From the NCBI RefSeq assembly GCF_021647475.1, contig NZ_JAKIUR010000009.1, positions 1 to 64,000 of the forward strand: a DNA stretch of 64,000 bases, written 5' to 3'. The translations under genes were made by a program, and so were the position numbers. The notes under the pieces were generated by a model, which did not search any database, was not told the origin of the DNA, and was given only the letters and a program-made list of their open reading frames with translations. Shown piece after piece: positions 25,134 to 34,076 of this stretch (the stretch's first letter is position 1; each line of letters opens with the position of its first letter). The DNA comes from Lutibacter sp. (GTDB lineage: Bacteria > Bacteroidota > Bacteroidia > Flavobacteriales > Flavobacteriaceae).

Positions 25134-25574
25134 ATGAAAAAAAAAATAGCTGGCATCATTATTTTGGTGCTAATTTTAATTCAGTTTATTCAACCTAAAA
25201 AAAATCAGTCTAAAAATTACACCAATGATATAAGTACTGAAATTAAAATACCAAAAGAAGTACAAGAAATTATTAAAACTTCTTGTGCAGATTGTCATTC
25301 AAATAACACAGCTTATCCTTGGTATAATAATATTGCACCAGTTTCATGGTTTTTAGCATATCATGTAAATGACGGTAAAGAACATTTAAATTTTTCAGAA
25401 TGGACATTGTATAATAAAGATCAGAAAAATCATATTATAAAAGAAATGAAGAAAGAAATAAAAGAAGGTGAAATGCCACTATTTAGTTACACTTTAATTC
25501 ATAAAAACACTAGTTTAACCAATCAGCAAAGTGCAGCTTTTTTAAATTGGTTAGAAACCATAAATAAATATTAA
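25134..25574 (+). CDS. Haem-binding domain protein (single CxxCH)
   Basis: A 146-residue protein with one N-terminal hydrophobic anchor (IAGIIILVLILIQFI). The mature part holds one c-type haem site, SCADCHS (CxxCH), followed by NNTAYPWYNNIAPVSWFLAYHVNDGKEHLNFSEW. This pattern defines the haem-binding domain family common in Bacteroidota. It is likely a periplasmic cytochrome-like protein bound to the inner membrane. Partner and substrate are unknown. It is in close tandem with the DUF1028 gene. Confidence 0.88.
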   Translation: MKKKIAGIIILVLILIQFIQPKKNQSKNYTNDISTEIKIPKEVQEIIKTSCADCHSNNTAYPWYNNIAPVSWFLAYHVNDGKEHLNFSEWTLYNKDQKNHIIKEMKKEIKEGEMPLFSYTLIHKNTSLTNQQSAAFLNWLETINKY

Positions 25575-25577
25575 AAA

Positions 25578-25778
25578 AACCGTTGTGCATTATGATAAAA
25601 TTTCGTCAATTTGAGTAAATTTTAGCCTTTTTAGGCTTAAAATTAGTATCGAGAATAGGTTTTTTTATTTAAAAACAACCGCTCTCGATACAATTTTTCA
25701 TCAAAAATTACCTGCCTTGCTGTCAGGCAGGCTCGAGCTGATGTAATAGTAAGTTTAAAGAATCAAAATGCACAACGA
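25578..25778. repeat. Dispersed repeat/MITE-like element with GTTGTGCATT ends
   Basis: The left end reads AACCGTTGTGCATTATGATA and the right end reads AAAATGCACAACGAGTT, an inverted pair. Internal arms GTATCGAGA (25647-25655) and TCTCGATAC (25683-25691) and a CCTGCC/GGCAGG hairpin near 25710 give further symmetry. The first 80 bp align with the inverted copy ending at 39951. No ORF is present. This fills the gap between the haem-binding gene and the MORN-like gene. Confidence 0.7.
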
Positions 25779-25805
25779 GTTAAAAAATATAATTTCTTTA
25801 AAATT

Positions 25806-26489
25806 GTGAAAAACGCACACCAACTTTTTGTAATCTGTTTTATAATTGGTTTCAGTTTTCAAGGACTTTTGGCTCAGGAAAAAATTAATCAGTTAAATGC
25901 AAATGGAAAAAGGATAGGGGTTTGGACTAAAAAATTTAGTAATGGAAAAATAAGATATGTTGGGCAATTTAAAAACGGAAAAGAAATTGGTATTTTTAAA
26001 TTTTATAGTCCTTTAAGTTCTATACATCCAATTGCCATTAAAACTTTTGAAAATCAAAGTAATTTAGTTAAAGTGACCTATTTTAACGTTCAAGGAGTTT
26101 TAGAAAGTGAAGGCAAAATGGATGGTAAAAAGAGAATAGGTTTATGGAAATATTATCAAGATAAAGGGAAAAAATTACTATCAAAGGAAAATTATAAAAA
26201 TGGAGTTTTAGAAGGAGAATCCGCAACCTACTATAAAACTGGTAAAATAGCTGAAAGGTTATTTTATAAAAATGGAAAATTAGATGGAAATACCAAACGA
26301 TATGCTGCAAATGGCATTTTATTAAATAATTTGAATTACAAAGATGGTAAGTTAAACGGATTAGCCAAATATTATGATATAAAAGGTAAGTTAATTTATA
26401 CGGGTAATTATGAAAATGATGTAAAGGTTGGTAAATGGGAATATTTTGAAAATGGAAAATCGGTAAATGTGGATAAAATTAAACAATAA
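25806..26489 (+). CDS. MORN-repeat (YwqK-like) exported protein
   Basis: A 227-residue protein with GTG start and a signal peptide (LFVICFIIGFSFQGLLAQ). The mature part consists of about eight MORN-type repeats of roughly 20-25 residues, each with a G-x-(W/Y)-x-x-Y/F core (GVWTKKFSNGKIRYVGQF, GLWKYYQDKGK, GKWEYFENGK). Such YwqK-like proteins are sometimes annotated as antitoxins, but there is no toxin partner here. The GTG is the first start that yields a proper signal peptide. The acetyltransferase gene starts immediately after its stop. Confidence 0.82.
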   Translation: MKNAHQLFVICFIIGFSFQGLLAQEKINQLNANGKRIGVWTKKFSNGKIRYVGQFKNGKEIGIFKFYSPLSSIHPIAIKTFENQSNLVKVTYFNVQGVLESEGKMDGKKRIGLWKYYQDKGKKLLSKENYKNGVLEGESATYYKTGKIAERLFYKNGKLDGNTKRYAANGILLNNLNYKDGKLNGLAKYYDIKGKLIYTGNYENDVKVGKWEYFENGKSVNVDKIKQ

Positions 26490-26993
26490 ATGGAAGAAGA
26501 TTTAAAATTTAGATTTGCACAACTTAATGATTTACCATATTTGGTTTCCATTTATAATCAAGCAATTAAATCTAAATGTGCCACAGGAGATATTGAAGAA
26601 TTTAAAGTTGAAGAGCGATTATCTTGGTTTCAAAAATTTGATAATAACACCTATCCTTTATATGTAGCAACGTATAAAAATAAAGTGGTTGGTTATTGTT
26701 CATTATCTCCTTATAGACCAGGAAGAAAAGCAATGGAATCCATAGCCGAAATTAGTTATTATTTAGATTATGCTTATCAAAAAAAAGGGATTGGTTCTGC
26801 TTTATTAAATTTTGTTATTAAGGATTGTGCTAGAATAAAAAAGAAAAGTTTGCTTGCCTTTGTTTTAGATATAAATACTTCAACTCATAAAATTTTAGAA
26901 AAATTTAAGTTTAAAAAACTGGGACATTTACCTAATATGATTTACTTAAATAATAAAGTTTGTGGTCATTTAATTTATGGGTTGTCACTTTAA
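26490..26993 (+). CDS. GNAT-family N-acetyltransferase
   Basis: A 167-residue cytosolic acetyltransferase resembling the phosphinothricin/methionine-sulfoximine acetyltransferase group. The acetyl-CoA-binding region is EISYYLDYAYQKKGIGSALLNFVI (motif A, with Q-x-x-G-I-G in place of the usual R-x-x-G-x-G/A), and the N-terminal segment FRFAQLNDLPYLVSIYNQAI is typical of that group. Ser and aromatic residues in YCSLSPYRPG match the substrate loop. The ATG is contiguous with the previous stop codon (TAAATG), which implies coupling with the MORN gene. The substrate is not determinable. Confidence 0.85.
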   Translation: MEEDLKFRFAQLNDLPYLVSIYNQAIKSKCATGDIEEFKVEERLSWFQKFDNNTYPLYVATYKNKVVGYCSLSPYRPGRKAMESIAEISYYLDYAYQKKGIGSALLNFVIKDCARIKKKSLLAFVLDINTSTHKILEKFKFKKLGHLPNMIYLNNKVCGHLIYGLSL

Positions 26994-27011
26994 TCTGTTT
27001 TCTAATTATAA

Positions 27012-27135
27012 TGAATTACCCCGAGGCAGAGCCATCGAGGTATCAAGCGGAAAAAATATTTTTCAATTTGATGAAAACCTAAGGTTTTCAAACTTTCCGC
27101 ATAACCCCGAGGTAGAACCTCGAGGAATTCTATAG
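27012..27135. repeat. Intergenic palindromic repeat (CCCCGAGG...CCTCGAGG type)
   Basis: Imperfect inverted arms ACCCCGAGGCAGAGCCATCGAGG (27018-27040) and ACCCCGAGGTAGAACCTCGAGG (27104-27125), with inner GCGGAAA/TTTCCGC and a GAAAACCTAAGGTTTTC hairpin. No coding potential was seen. Similar palindromes are dispersed in Flavobacteriia genomes. Confidence 0.55.
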
Positions 27136-27201
27136 ATTAAAAACTTCTTATCACTCTATAATTTGTGTCTAAATTAACTTTCGCTTCCTAAAACTTATAC
27201 G

Positions 27202-27209
27202 TAACTTTG
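27202..27209 (+). promoter_or_regulatory. Bacteroidota -7 promoter element for mnmA
   Basis: TAACTTTG matches the TAnnTTTG consensus of the Bacteroidota housekeeping sigma factor, 31 bp before the mnmA ATG. No clear TTG -33 element is visible at the usual spacing. Confidence 0.5.
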
Positions 27210-27239
27210 CACTTTTGAAAAAATAAGAAATAGTTATAA

Positions 27240-28427
27240 ATGAAACGAGTTATTGTTGGGTTATCGGGTGGAGTTGATAGTAGTGTAGCAGCATACTTGT
27301 TAAAAGAACAAGGGTACGATGTTATTGGTCTTTTTATGAAAAATTGGCATGATGATTCTGTAACAATTTCTAATGAATGTCCTTGGTTAGAAGATAGCAA
27401 TGATGCAATGTTGGTAGCCGAAAAATTGGGAATTCCTTTTCAGGTAGTAGATTTAAGTGTGGAATACAAAGATCGGATTGTGGATTATATGTTTAACGAA
27501 TACGAGAAAGGAAGAACTCCAAATCCAGATATTTTATGTAACCGAGAAATAAAGTTTGATGCTTTTTTAAAAATTGCTTTAGAATTAGGAGCAGATTATG
27601 TAGCAACTGGTCATTATTGCCGTAAAACATCCGAAGTAATTAATGGTGAAACTATTTATAAATTAATTGGTGGAACGGATACTAATAAAGATCAATCCTA
27701 TTTTTTATGTCAGGTTTCTCAATATCAATTATCAAAAACCTTATTTCCAATAGGCGAATTAACCAAACCAGAAGTTAGAAAAATTGCTGCTGAGCAAAAT
27801 TTAATTACTGCTTCTAAAAAAGATTCACAAGGTTTATGTTTTATTGGAAAAGTTAGATTACCTGAATTTTTACAACAAAAACTAAAGCCAAAAGAAGGCG
27901 TAATTGTTCAAATTCCTTCGGATTCTAAAATTTATGATAGAAAAATTCCTATTTTTAAATCCAAAGAAGAAGAATTAGTTTTTAATGCAACTAAATATGT
28001 TTATAAAATTATTAACGGAAAAATTGTTGGTAAACATCAAGGAGCTCATTATTTTACTAAAGGACAACGAAAAGGATTAGCAGTTGGTGGGACAAAAGAA
28101 CCGTTATTTGTAATTGATACTGATGTAGTTGAAAATGTAATTTATACAGGTGAGGGAAAACAACATAAAGGTTTATATAGAAATACTCTTTTTGTAAAAA
28201 ATAATGAAATTCACTGGTTACGAACCGATTTAGCTTTAAACAAAGGTGAATCATTAGTTGTAAAGGCACAAATAAGATATCGTCAAGTATTGGAAGAAGC
28301 AACTATCTATAAAGTAAAAACAGGATTATATGTTGAATTTAAAAATCCACAATCTGCCATAACAGAAGGACAATTTGTAGCTTGGTATCAAAACAATGAA
28401 TTGCTTGGTTCGGGAGTAATTTCATAG
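27240..28427 (+). CDS. mnmA: tRNA-specific 2-thiouridylase MnmA
   Basis: A 395-residue enzyme that thiolates U34 of Lys, Glu and Gln tRNAs. The ATP-pyrophosphatase PP-loop is [10 protein letters not shown] (residues 7-16). The nucleophilic Cys100 lies in [16 protein letters not shown], and the persulfide-forming Cys200 in DSQGLCFIG; both catalytic cysteines are present. The C-terminal beta domain carries [17 protein letters not shown]. Length is slightly above the usual 360-380. It stands alone, with its own -7 element at 27202, between a repeat and the subtilase gene. Confidence 0.96.
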   Translation: MKRVIVGLSGGVDSSVAAYLLKEQGYDVIGLFMKNWHDDSVTISNECPWLEDSNDAMLVAEKLGIPFQVVDLSVEYKDRIVDYMFNEYEKGRTPNPDILCNREIKFDAFLKIALELGADYVATGHYCRKTSEVINGETIYKLIGGTDTNKDQSYFLCQVSQYQLSKTLFPIGELTKPEVRKIAAEQNLITASKKDSQGLCFIGKVRLPEFLQQKLKPKEGVIVQIPSDSKIYDRKIPIFKSKEEELVFNATKYVYKIINGKIVGKHQGAHYFTKGQRKGLAVGGTKEPLFVIDTDVVENVIYTGEGKQHKGLYRNTLFVKNNEIHWLRTDLALNKGESLVVKAQIRYRQVLEEATIYKVKTGLYVEFKNPQSAITEGQFVAWYQNNELLGSGVIS

Positions 28428-28500
28428 GAATGAGCCTATTAAAAAACGAGTTGTTTATTTTTTTGTAAATTAGAAGCCAAAACCCCTTAATAGTAATACT

Positions 28501-30126
28501 ATGAAAATAAAACTACTATCCTTTTTTTTTCTAATAGTAAGCAATATTCTTTTAGGCCAAACCATTGAAGATGCTTGGGTTTATTTTAATGATAAACCAA
28601 ACGAAAGCACCTATTTAGCGTCACCAATAGCAATGCTTACCCAACGCTCAATTGATAGAAGAACACGTTACAATATTCCTTTTGACAGTAAAGACGTTCC
28701 TGTTGAATTATCCTACATAAATCAAATTAAAAGCCAAGCAGGTATTACGGTTTTAGCTAAATCTAAATGGTTAAACGCCTTGCATATTCAAGGAACACAA
28801 GTCGATATCAATAATTTGTTAAATCTAACTTTTGTTGCTTCAATTGATTTTGCTGATAAATCTTTAAATGCAGGAGGAAAGAGATTATTAAAAAATAAAA
28901 TAGTTCAAAAAACTGACAAATTAGATTTTACTACTAATTTTAATTATGGAAATGCAACCAATCAAATTCAAATGATAAAAGGAGACGTGTTGCATCAAAA
29001 TAATTTTACAGGTCAAGGAATGGAAATTGCTATTATTGATGCAGGTTTTCCAAATGTAGATACGTATGCAGCTTTTCAACGAATTAGAGACAATAATCAA
29101 ATTTTAGGAGGTTATGATTTTGTAAATAGAAGTACTAATTTTTATACAGGTCATTATCACGGAATGGCAGTTTTATCAACTATTGCTGGTTATGTTGACA
29201 ATCAGTTTGTGGGTACTGCACCAGATGCTAAATTCTATTTATTTATATCAGAAGATGATTCTCAAGAAACCCCTTTAGAAGAAAGTTTGTGGGTTGAAGC
29301 TGCTGAAAAAGCAGATAGTTTAGGCGTTGATGTGATTAATACTTCTTTAGGTTATACTACTTTTGACAATCCAAATTATAATTATACGTATAGCGATATG
29401 GATGGCAAAACTACATTTATTTCTCGTGGTGCTGAAATTGCTTTTTCCAGAGGAATGATATTGGTAAATGCTGCAGGAAATGAAGGAAGTAGTAGTTGGC
29501 ATTATATTAGTGCACCAGCAGATGCTACTTCGGTTTTAAGTATTGGAGCAGTAGATGCTACAGGTACTATTGCTAGTTTTAGCTCATTTGGACCAACTTC
29601 TGATGGTAGAATTAAACCTGATGTTGATGCTCAAGGAGCTAATGTTTACATTATTAGTAATACAGGAAGTATTGCCACTTCTAACGGAACTTCGTTTGCT
29701 TCTCCAATAATGACAGGAGCAATTACTTGTTTATGGGAGGCATTTCCTCAAAAAACAAATGCTGAAATTATTCAAAGGGTAAAAGAATCAGGTAGTTTAT
29801 ATTCAAGTCCAACTGCACAAGAAGGTTATGGAATTCCAAATTTTGAGTCGGTTTATAATATTCTAAATATTGAACAATTAGAGAATGAAACTGACAACCC
29901 AACTATTTTTCCTAATCCAATAAAAGATAATATCAATTTTAAATTTCCTAAAAACTCTGATAAAATTGAAATTACTATTGTGAATTTGTTAGGAAAAACC
30001 ATGGTGCATCAATTGATTTTTAAAGGAAGGCCTGTTATGAATATTTCCTATTTATCAACAGGATTGTATATGATGCAATTATCATATAATAATAAAGTAA
30101 CCACTATAAAAATGCTTAAAAATTAA
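28501..30126 (+). CDS. Subtilisin-like S8 serine protease with T9SS sorting domain
   Basis: A 541-residue secreted protease. After a signal peptide (ending LLGQ) comes a propeptide-like segment with TQRSIDRRTRYNIPFD, then the catalytic domain: Asp180 in AIIDAGFP, His220 in GHYHGMAVLS and Ser398 in NGTSFASP, with the oxyanion Asn in NAAGNEG. The last 75 residues (TIFPNPIKDNINF ... GLYMMQLSYNNKVTTIKMLK) are a type A sorting domain of the type IX secretion system, so it is exported and probably attached to the cell surface. The stop overlaps the next ATG by one base. Confidence 0.94.
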   Translation: MKIKLLSFFFLIVSNILLGQTIEDAWVYFNDKPNESTYLASPIAMLTQRSIDRRTRYNIPFDSKDVPVELSYINQIKSQAGITVLAKSKWLNALHIQGTQVDINNLLNLTFVASIDFADKSLNAGGKRLLKNKIVQKTDKLDFTTNFNYGNATNQIQMIKGDVLHQNNFTGQGMEIAIIDAGFPNVDTYAAFQRIRDNNQILGGYDFVNRSTNFYTGHYHGMAVLSTIAGYVDNQFVGTAPDAKFYLFISEDDSQETPLEESLWVEAAEKADSLGVDVINTSLGYTTFDNPNYNYTYSDMDGKTTFISRGAEIAFSRGMILVNAAGNEGSSSWHYISAPADATSVLSIGAVDATGTIASFSSFGPTSDGRIKPDVDAQGANVYIISNTGSIATSNGTSFASPIMTGAITCLWEAFPQKTNAEIIQRVKESGSLYSSPTAQEGYGIPNFESVYNILNIEQLENETDNPTIFPNPIKDNINFKFPKNSDKIEITIVNLLGKTMVHQLIFKGRPVMNISYLSTGLYMMQLSYNNKVTTIKMLKN

Positions 30127-31073
30127 TGAAAAATAGAATTACTGAATTATTTCAAATTAAGTATCCATTAATTCAAGCAGGAATGATTTGGAATAGTGGT
30201 TGGAAATTAGCTTCAGCGGTTAGTAATGCAGGAGGATTAGGGTTAATAGGTGCAGGTTCCATGTATCCTGGAGTATTAAAAGAGCATATTAAAAAATGTA
30301 AAAAAGCTACTAGCAAACCTTTTGGAGTTAATGTTCCTATGTTATATCCAAATGTTGAAAAAATAATGCAAATAATTGTAGATGAAGGAGTTAAAATAGT
30401 ATTTACCTCTGCAGGAAATCCAAAAACCTGGACTCCTTTTTTACAGAAACACGGCGTTAAAGTGGTACACGTAGTAAGTAGTGTAAAATTTGCTGTAAAA
30501 TCAGAATTAGCTGGTGTGGATGCAGTTGTTGCTGAAGGATTTGAAGCGGGCGGACATAATGGACGAGAAGAAACAACCACTTTTACGTTAATTCCTATGG
30601 TAAAAGAAAAGTTGCAAATTCCTTTAATTGCAGCAGGTGGAATTGCCACAGGAAGAGGAATGTTAGCTGCAATGGTTTTAGGTGCTGATGCAGTTCAAAT
30701 TGGAAGTAGATTTGTAGCAAGTAATGAAGCTTCATCTCATATTAACTTTAAAAATGAAGTTGTTAAAGCAGAAGATGGAGATACCCATTTAACCTTAAAG
30801 GAATTAGCTCCGGTTCGTTTAATTAAAAATAAATTTTATACTGAATTGCAAAGTTTGTATCAACAAAATCCAACTATTGAACAACTTAAAGAAAAATTAG
30901 GAAGAGCAAGAGCTAAAAAAGGAATGTTTGAAGGAAATTTAGAAGATGGAGAATTAGAAATAGGTCAAGTTGCCGGATTAATTCACAACATAAAACCAGC
31001 TACAGAAATTGTTAATGAGATAATTACAGAGTTTAAAGAAGTTAAACAAACTTTTAATCAACCGTTGTTTTAA
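30126..31073 (+). CDS. Nitronate monooxygenase / FabK-like FMN oxidoreductase
   Basis: A 315-residue TIM-barrel flavoprotein of the 2-nitropropane dioxygenase superfamily. Family motifs are PLIQAGMIWNSGWKLASAVSNAGGLGLIG at the N-terminus, FGVNVPM, EGFEAGGHNG (FMN-phosphate loop) and PLIAAGGIATGRGMLAAMVLGADAVQIGSRF. It could be a nitronate monooxygenase or an enoyl-ACP reductase of the FabK type; the motifs do not settle this. It overlaps the subtilase stop by one base, so the two are probably co-transcribed despite unrelated functions. Confidence 0.88.
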   Translation: MKNRITELFQIKYPLIQAGMIWNSGWKLASAVSNAGGLGLIGAGSMYPGVLKEHIKKCKKATSKPFGVNVPMLYPNVEKIMQIIVDEGVKIVFTSAGNPKTWTPFLQKHGVKVVHVVSSVKFAVKSELAGVDAVVAEGFEAGGHNGREETTTFTLIPMVKEKLQIPLIAAGGIATGRGMLAAMVLGADAVQIGSRFVASNEASSHINFKNEVVKAEDGDTHLTLKELAPVRLIKNKFYTELQSLYQQNPTIEQLKEKLGRARAKKGMFEGNLEDGELEIGQVAGLIHNIKPATEIVNEIITEFKEVKQTFNQPLF

Positions 31074-31084
31074 GAAAATAAAGA

Positions 31085-31339
31085 TTATTTATTTTTATCA
31101 ATTTGCTTTTTTGGAGGCATTGGTCCACGTAAATGTATCACCAATCCGTTTAAAAAATTACGTAAAATTTGGTCGCCACATTCCATATATTTTGGATGAT
31201 CTTCACTTCTAAATAGTGCTCCTAATTCACTTTTTGAAATATTAAAATCTACTAACTTGCAAATTTTAACAATATCATCATCTCTTAATTTAAGTGCAAC
31301 TCTAAGTTTTTTTAATATATCATTATTTGTTAATCCCAT
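31085..31339 (-). CDS. DUF1456 family protein, single-domain form
   Basis: An 84-residue protein with one DUF1456 module (MGLTNNDILKKLRVALKLRDDDIVKICKL ... SELGALFRSEDHPKY). E. coli YehS carries two such modules in about 156 residues, so this is a half-length version, which may act as a dimer. The stop and start are clean and no second module remains nearby, so I treat it as a genuine short form. Function is unknown. It is convergent with the nitronate monooxygenase gene. Confidence 0.82.
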   Translation of the reverse strand: MGLTNNDILKKLRVALKLRDDDIVKICKLVDFNISKSELGALFRSEDHPKYMECGDQILRNFLNGLVIHLRGPMPPKKQIDKNK

Positions 31340-31393
31340 AAGGCAAAGGTAGCGTATTTTAAAAGGTAATTAAAATAATAAGAGCCTTTAAAT

Positions 31394-31774
31394 TTACTTT
31401 GAAAAAATAAATTTAAAAGCAATAATTAACATTATAAAACCAAATATTTTTTTTAATAAATTTTGATTTACATGTAAAGCAATTTTGGAACCAAAATAGC
31501 CGCCAATAACAAACATAGCAGAAACTACTAAAATTATTTTCCAATTAATTATTTCTCCGCCAGCTTTATAATAATTATAAACCGCTAATGATGTTACTGG
31601 AGGAAGCATTACGGCTAAACTTAAACCTTGTGAGTTGTATTGATTTAAACCTAATAATAATATAAATAAAGGTACCATTATTACGCCACCTCCAATGCCA
31701 ATTAAACCACTTAATAAACCTGCTATTAATCCTATTATAATTAGTAAAATAATTGTTGAAATTGTCATTTTCAT
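31394..31774 (-). CDS. TauE/SafE-family membrane protein, half-length
   Basis: A 126-residue protein with four hydrophobic helices. The GLIAGLLSGLIGIGGGVIMVPLF motif is the hallmark of each TauE/SafE repeat (sulfite/organosulfonate exporter family). Full-length members have two such repeats, about 250 residues; this carries one and would have to dimerise. It overlaps the lytic transglycosylase gene by 4 bp (ATGA type). Short forms are common in Bacteroidota, so I do not treat it as a truncation. Substrate is unknown. Confidence 0.82.
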   Translation of the reverse strand: MKMTISTIILLIIIGLIAGLLSGLIGIGGGVIMVPLFILLLGLNQYNSQGLSLAVMLPPVTSLAVYNYYKAGGEIINWKIILVVSAMFVIGGYFGSKIALHVNQNLLKKIFGFIMLIIAFKFIFSK

Positions 31775-32685
31775 AATATTTTTATTGGTATTTTAATACT
31801 GTATTCTTTTTTTGTTTTATTATTTAATTTGTTTTCACGCAACCATGGATTGTATAATTTTAAAGTTTTGTAATTAATCCCTAAGTCTTTTGAAAATCTG
31901 GCAATATTTGTAATTACGGTATCAACTTTTATGGTTTTTGTAGGTTCTAAATTATATAAATCAGATGTTTCAAAAATGAAACCATACTTTTTTGGATGAG
32001 TTAAAATTTCTTTGACCGCTACAATTCTTGGTACATATCGTTTAGTTTCATCACCTACCAATAAATCGTAATACGATTTTACTTGTTGAGTTTCTAATTT
32101 TTTACTAATTCCTTTAATTCCAGCATTATACGCAGCAGCTGCTAAGGTCCAAGTTCCGAATTTTATGCGTGCTTCTTTTAAATAATTACAAGCAGCCTGG
32201 GTTGCCAATTCCAAATTATAGCGTTCATCAACGTTATCATTTACTTCTAATCCATTTTCTTTAGCTGTATTTTTTAATAACTGCCAAAATCCTCTTGCTC
32301 CAGCAGGGGAAGTAACATTCATCAATCCACTTTCAATTACCGCTAAATATTTAAAATCATCAGGAATGCCATTCTTTTTTAAAATAGGTTCAATTATAGG
32401 GAAATATTTATGAGTTCGTTTAAAAAATAATAATCCGTTAGATTGCCAATAGGTGTTGACCAATAATTCGCGATCAATACGTTCTTTAATATCTTGTTTT
32501 TCTAACGGAATTCGCTCTCCAGCAAACGATAAATTTTTAGGAATTTTAAGTGCTTTAATTTTATAGAATTCACTAGTACTTATATCACTCTCATTATTTG
32601 TTTTGCTTTTTTTGGATGCAAAAATTAATAAGGAACTTACTAATATAATTGCTACTAGGCTTAAAATTTTGACTTCATTTTTCAT
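31771..32685 (-). CDS. Lytic transglycosylase (MltD-like) with LysM-like tail
   Basis: A 304-residue periplasmic muramidase that cleaves peptidoglycan between MurNAc and GlcNAc. An N-terminal hydrophobic segment (ILSLVAIILVSSLLIFA) exports or anchors it. The SLT domain has the catalytic Glu in LAVIESGL, then SPAGARGFWQLL and AAAAYNAG, as in MltD. The C-terminal 45 residues (VITNIARFSKDLGINYKTLKLYNPWL) look like a single LysM peptidoglycan-binding repeat. It precedes the TauE gene on the same strand. Confidence 0.9.
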   Translation of the reverse strand: MKNEVKILSLVAIILVSSLLIFASKKSKTNNESDISTSEFYKIKALKIPKNLSFAGERIPLEKQDIKERIDRELLVNTYWQSNGLLFFKRTHKYFPIIEPILKKNGIPDDFKYLAVIESGLMNVTSPAGARGFWQLLKNTAKENGLEVNDNVDERYNLELATQAACNYLKEARIKFGTWTLAAAAYNAGIKGISKKLETQQVKSYYDLLVGDETKRYVPRIVAVKEILTHPKKYGFIFETSDLYNLEPTKTIKVDTVITNIARFSKDLGINYKTLKLYNPWLRENKLNNKTKKEYSIKIPIKIL

Positions 32686-32756
32686 AATTTTTCATATTTG
32701 TTAGCTTAAAATACAAATTAAATTGAAAATTTCGGAAAAAACATTAATTATTAGAA

Positions 32757-33416
32757 CTAAATATTTTCTAAGATAATTTTAGAGATGGTTTTGGCTTTAT
32801 AAATAATCATAGCATGTGTTCCATTTTTAACCGGAATACAGTTTTTAATATTTTTAATTGGAAATATTTTATCTGAAGTTCCATGAATATGAAGTATATT
32901 TTTGGAAGTTGTAGTTGGGTCCCAATTTAGTACATTATATAAAGCCCAGTTTAAGTAATTTTCATCTCTAACAGATAAATATCTCTTATACAATTCAATT
33001 CTTTTTATAGCATAATTACCGAAAGCATATTCAGAAAAAGTTTCTAAATTATTTAATATTTTAAGTGGAAAAAGTTTATAAGCTTTTGTTTTTTGTAAAA
33101 ATTTTAATCGTTTTGGAAATTCATCTAAATTTTTAATACTAGAAATAAGTATTATTTTTTTAACAGAAAGGAATTTACTCATTTCTTGAACCATAATTCC
33201 ACCAAATGATACGCCAACTAAAATCACATTTTTATGAGTAACTAAATCAGCCATTCTTTGGGCATAGTTTTGTAACGATTCTTTATTGGATAATGGAAGT
33301 AACCATTCTAAATAATGACATTCAAATTCAGCATTTGGGAGTTTTATAAATTCATAAATTTTTGAACTGGCTCCTAATCCAGGAATAAAATAAATATGTG
33401 TTTTATTAGTAGTCAT
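32757..33416 (-). CDS. Alpha/beta hydrolase
   Basis: A 219-residue alpha/beta hydrolase-like protein. The N-terminal IYFIPGLGASSKIYEFI provides the oxyanion region, VGVSFGG holds the nucleophile Ser (about residue 70), and HGTSDKIFP plus the C-terminal NGTHAMI give the likely Asp and His. There is no signal peptide, so it is cytosolic. Its start touches the end of marC (1-bp overlap), which suggests they are co-transcribed. The substrate is unknown. Confidence 0.82.
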   Translation of the reverse strand: MTTNKTHIYFIPGLGASSKIYEFIKLPNAEFECHYLEWLLPLSNKESLQNYAQRMADLVTHKNVILVGVSFGGIMVQEMSKFLSVKKIILISSIKNLDEFPKRLKFLQKTKAYKLFPLKILNNLETFSEYAFGNYAIKRIELYKRYLSVRDENYLNWALYNVLNWDPTTTSKNILHIHGTSDKIFPIKNIKNCIPVKNGTHAMIIYKAKTISKIILENI

Positions 33417-34057
33417 TATTGGTGTAACATACTTAAAACTATTGGTTTTAAACCACTAAAGAAAAATTCTACGGCAATTACCATTACAATTAATCCCATT
33501 AAACGCATCATTACTTTATTACCTGTTTCGCCAAGTTTATCGGTTATTTTACTTGCACCAATTAGAATTAAATAAGTAATAAAAAGTACTAAGGCAATTA
33601 CTATAATTAATACTGTTTTTTGAGTGTAATTGTGAGCGTCTTCCATTAAAATAATAGCATTGGTAATGGCTCCAGGTCCGCAAATCATAGGTATAGCCAA
33701 GGGTGTCACGGAGATGTCATCTACATAAGCATCAATTTTTTCTTCGTCATCAGTATGTTTAATATGTCCTAAACGAGCTTGAAGCATATCCCAACCCATG
33801 GTAAAGAAAATAACGCCACCAACTATTCGAAAACTATTAACAGATATCCCGAAAAAATTAAATAAAATATGACCAGAAAAAGCAAAGGCTACAATAGTAA
33901 AAAATGCAATTAAAGTAGCTTTTTTTGCCGTTTGTTTTTTTCGCTGTTTGCTTAATGTAGCTGTCATGGTCATAAAAATTGGCATGGTTCCTAGCGGATT
34001 TATCAAGGTGAAAAATGAAGTAAAAACCAATAACGCAAAAGTGTATAATTCAATCAA
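33416..34057 (-). CDS. MarC family integral membrane protein
   Basis: A 213-residue protein with six hydrophobic helices. The MarC motif NPLGTMPIFMTMT lies in the first third, and PLAIPMICGPGAITNAIIL in the second half; both are conserved in this family. MarC proteins were once linked to antibiotic resistance, but this has been disputed and the transported substrate is unsettled. It lies 19 bp downstream of mtaB and overlaps the hydrolase gene by 1 bp. Confidence 0.9.
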   Translation of the reverse strand: MIELYTFALLVFTSFFTLINPLGTMPIFMTMTATLSKQRKKQTAKKATLIAFFTIVAFAFSGHILFNFFGISVNSFRIVGGVIFFTMGWDMLQARLGHIKHTDDEEKIDAYVDDISVTPLAIPMICGPGAITNAIILMEDAHNYTQKTVLIIVIALVLFITYLILIGASKITDKLGETGNKVMMRLMGLIVMVIAVEFFFSGLKPIVLSMLHQ

Positions 34058-34076
34058 AGTATTTTAAATTAAAATA

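Noticed and set aside
25806..26489. YwqK-like MORN protein considered as an antitoxin
   Set aside because: It has a signal peptide and is followed by an acetyltransferase; no toxin partner is present.
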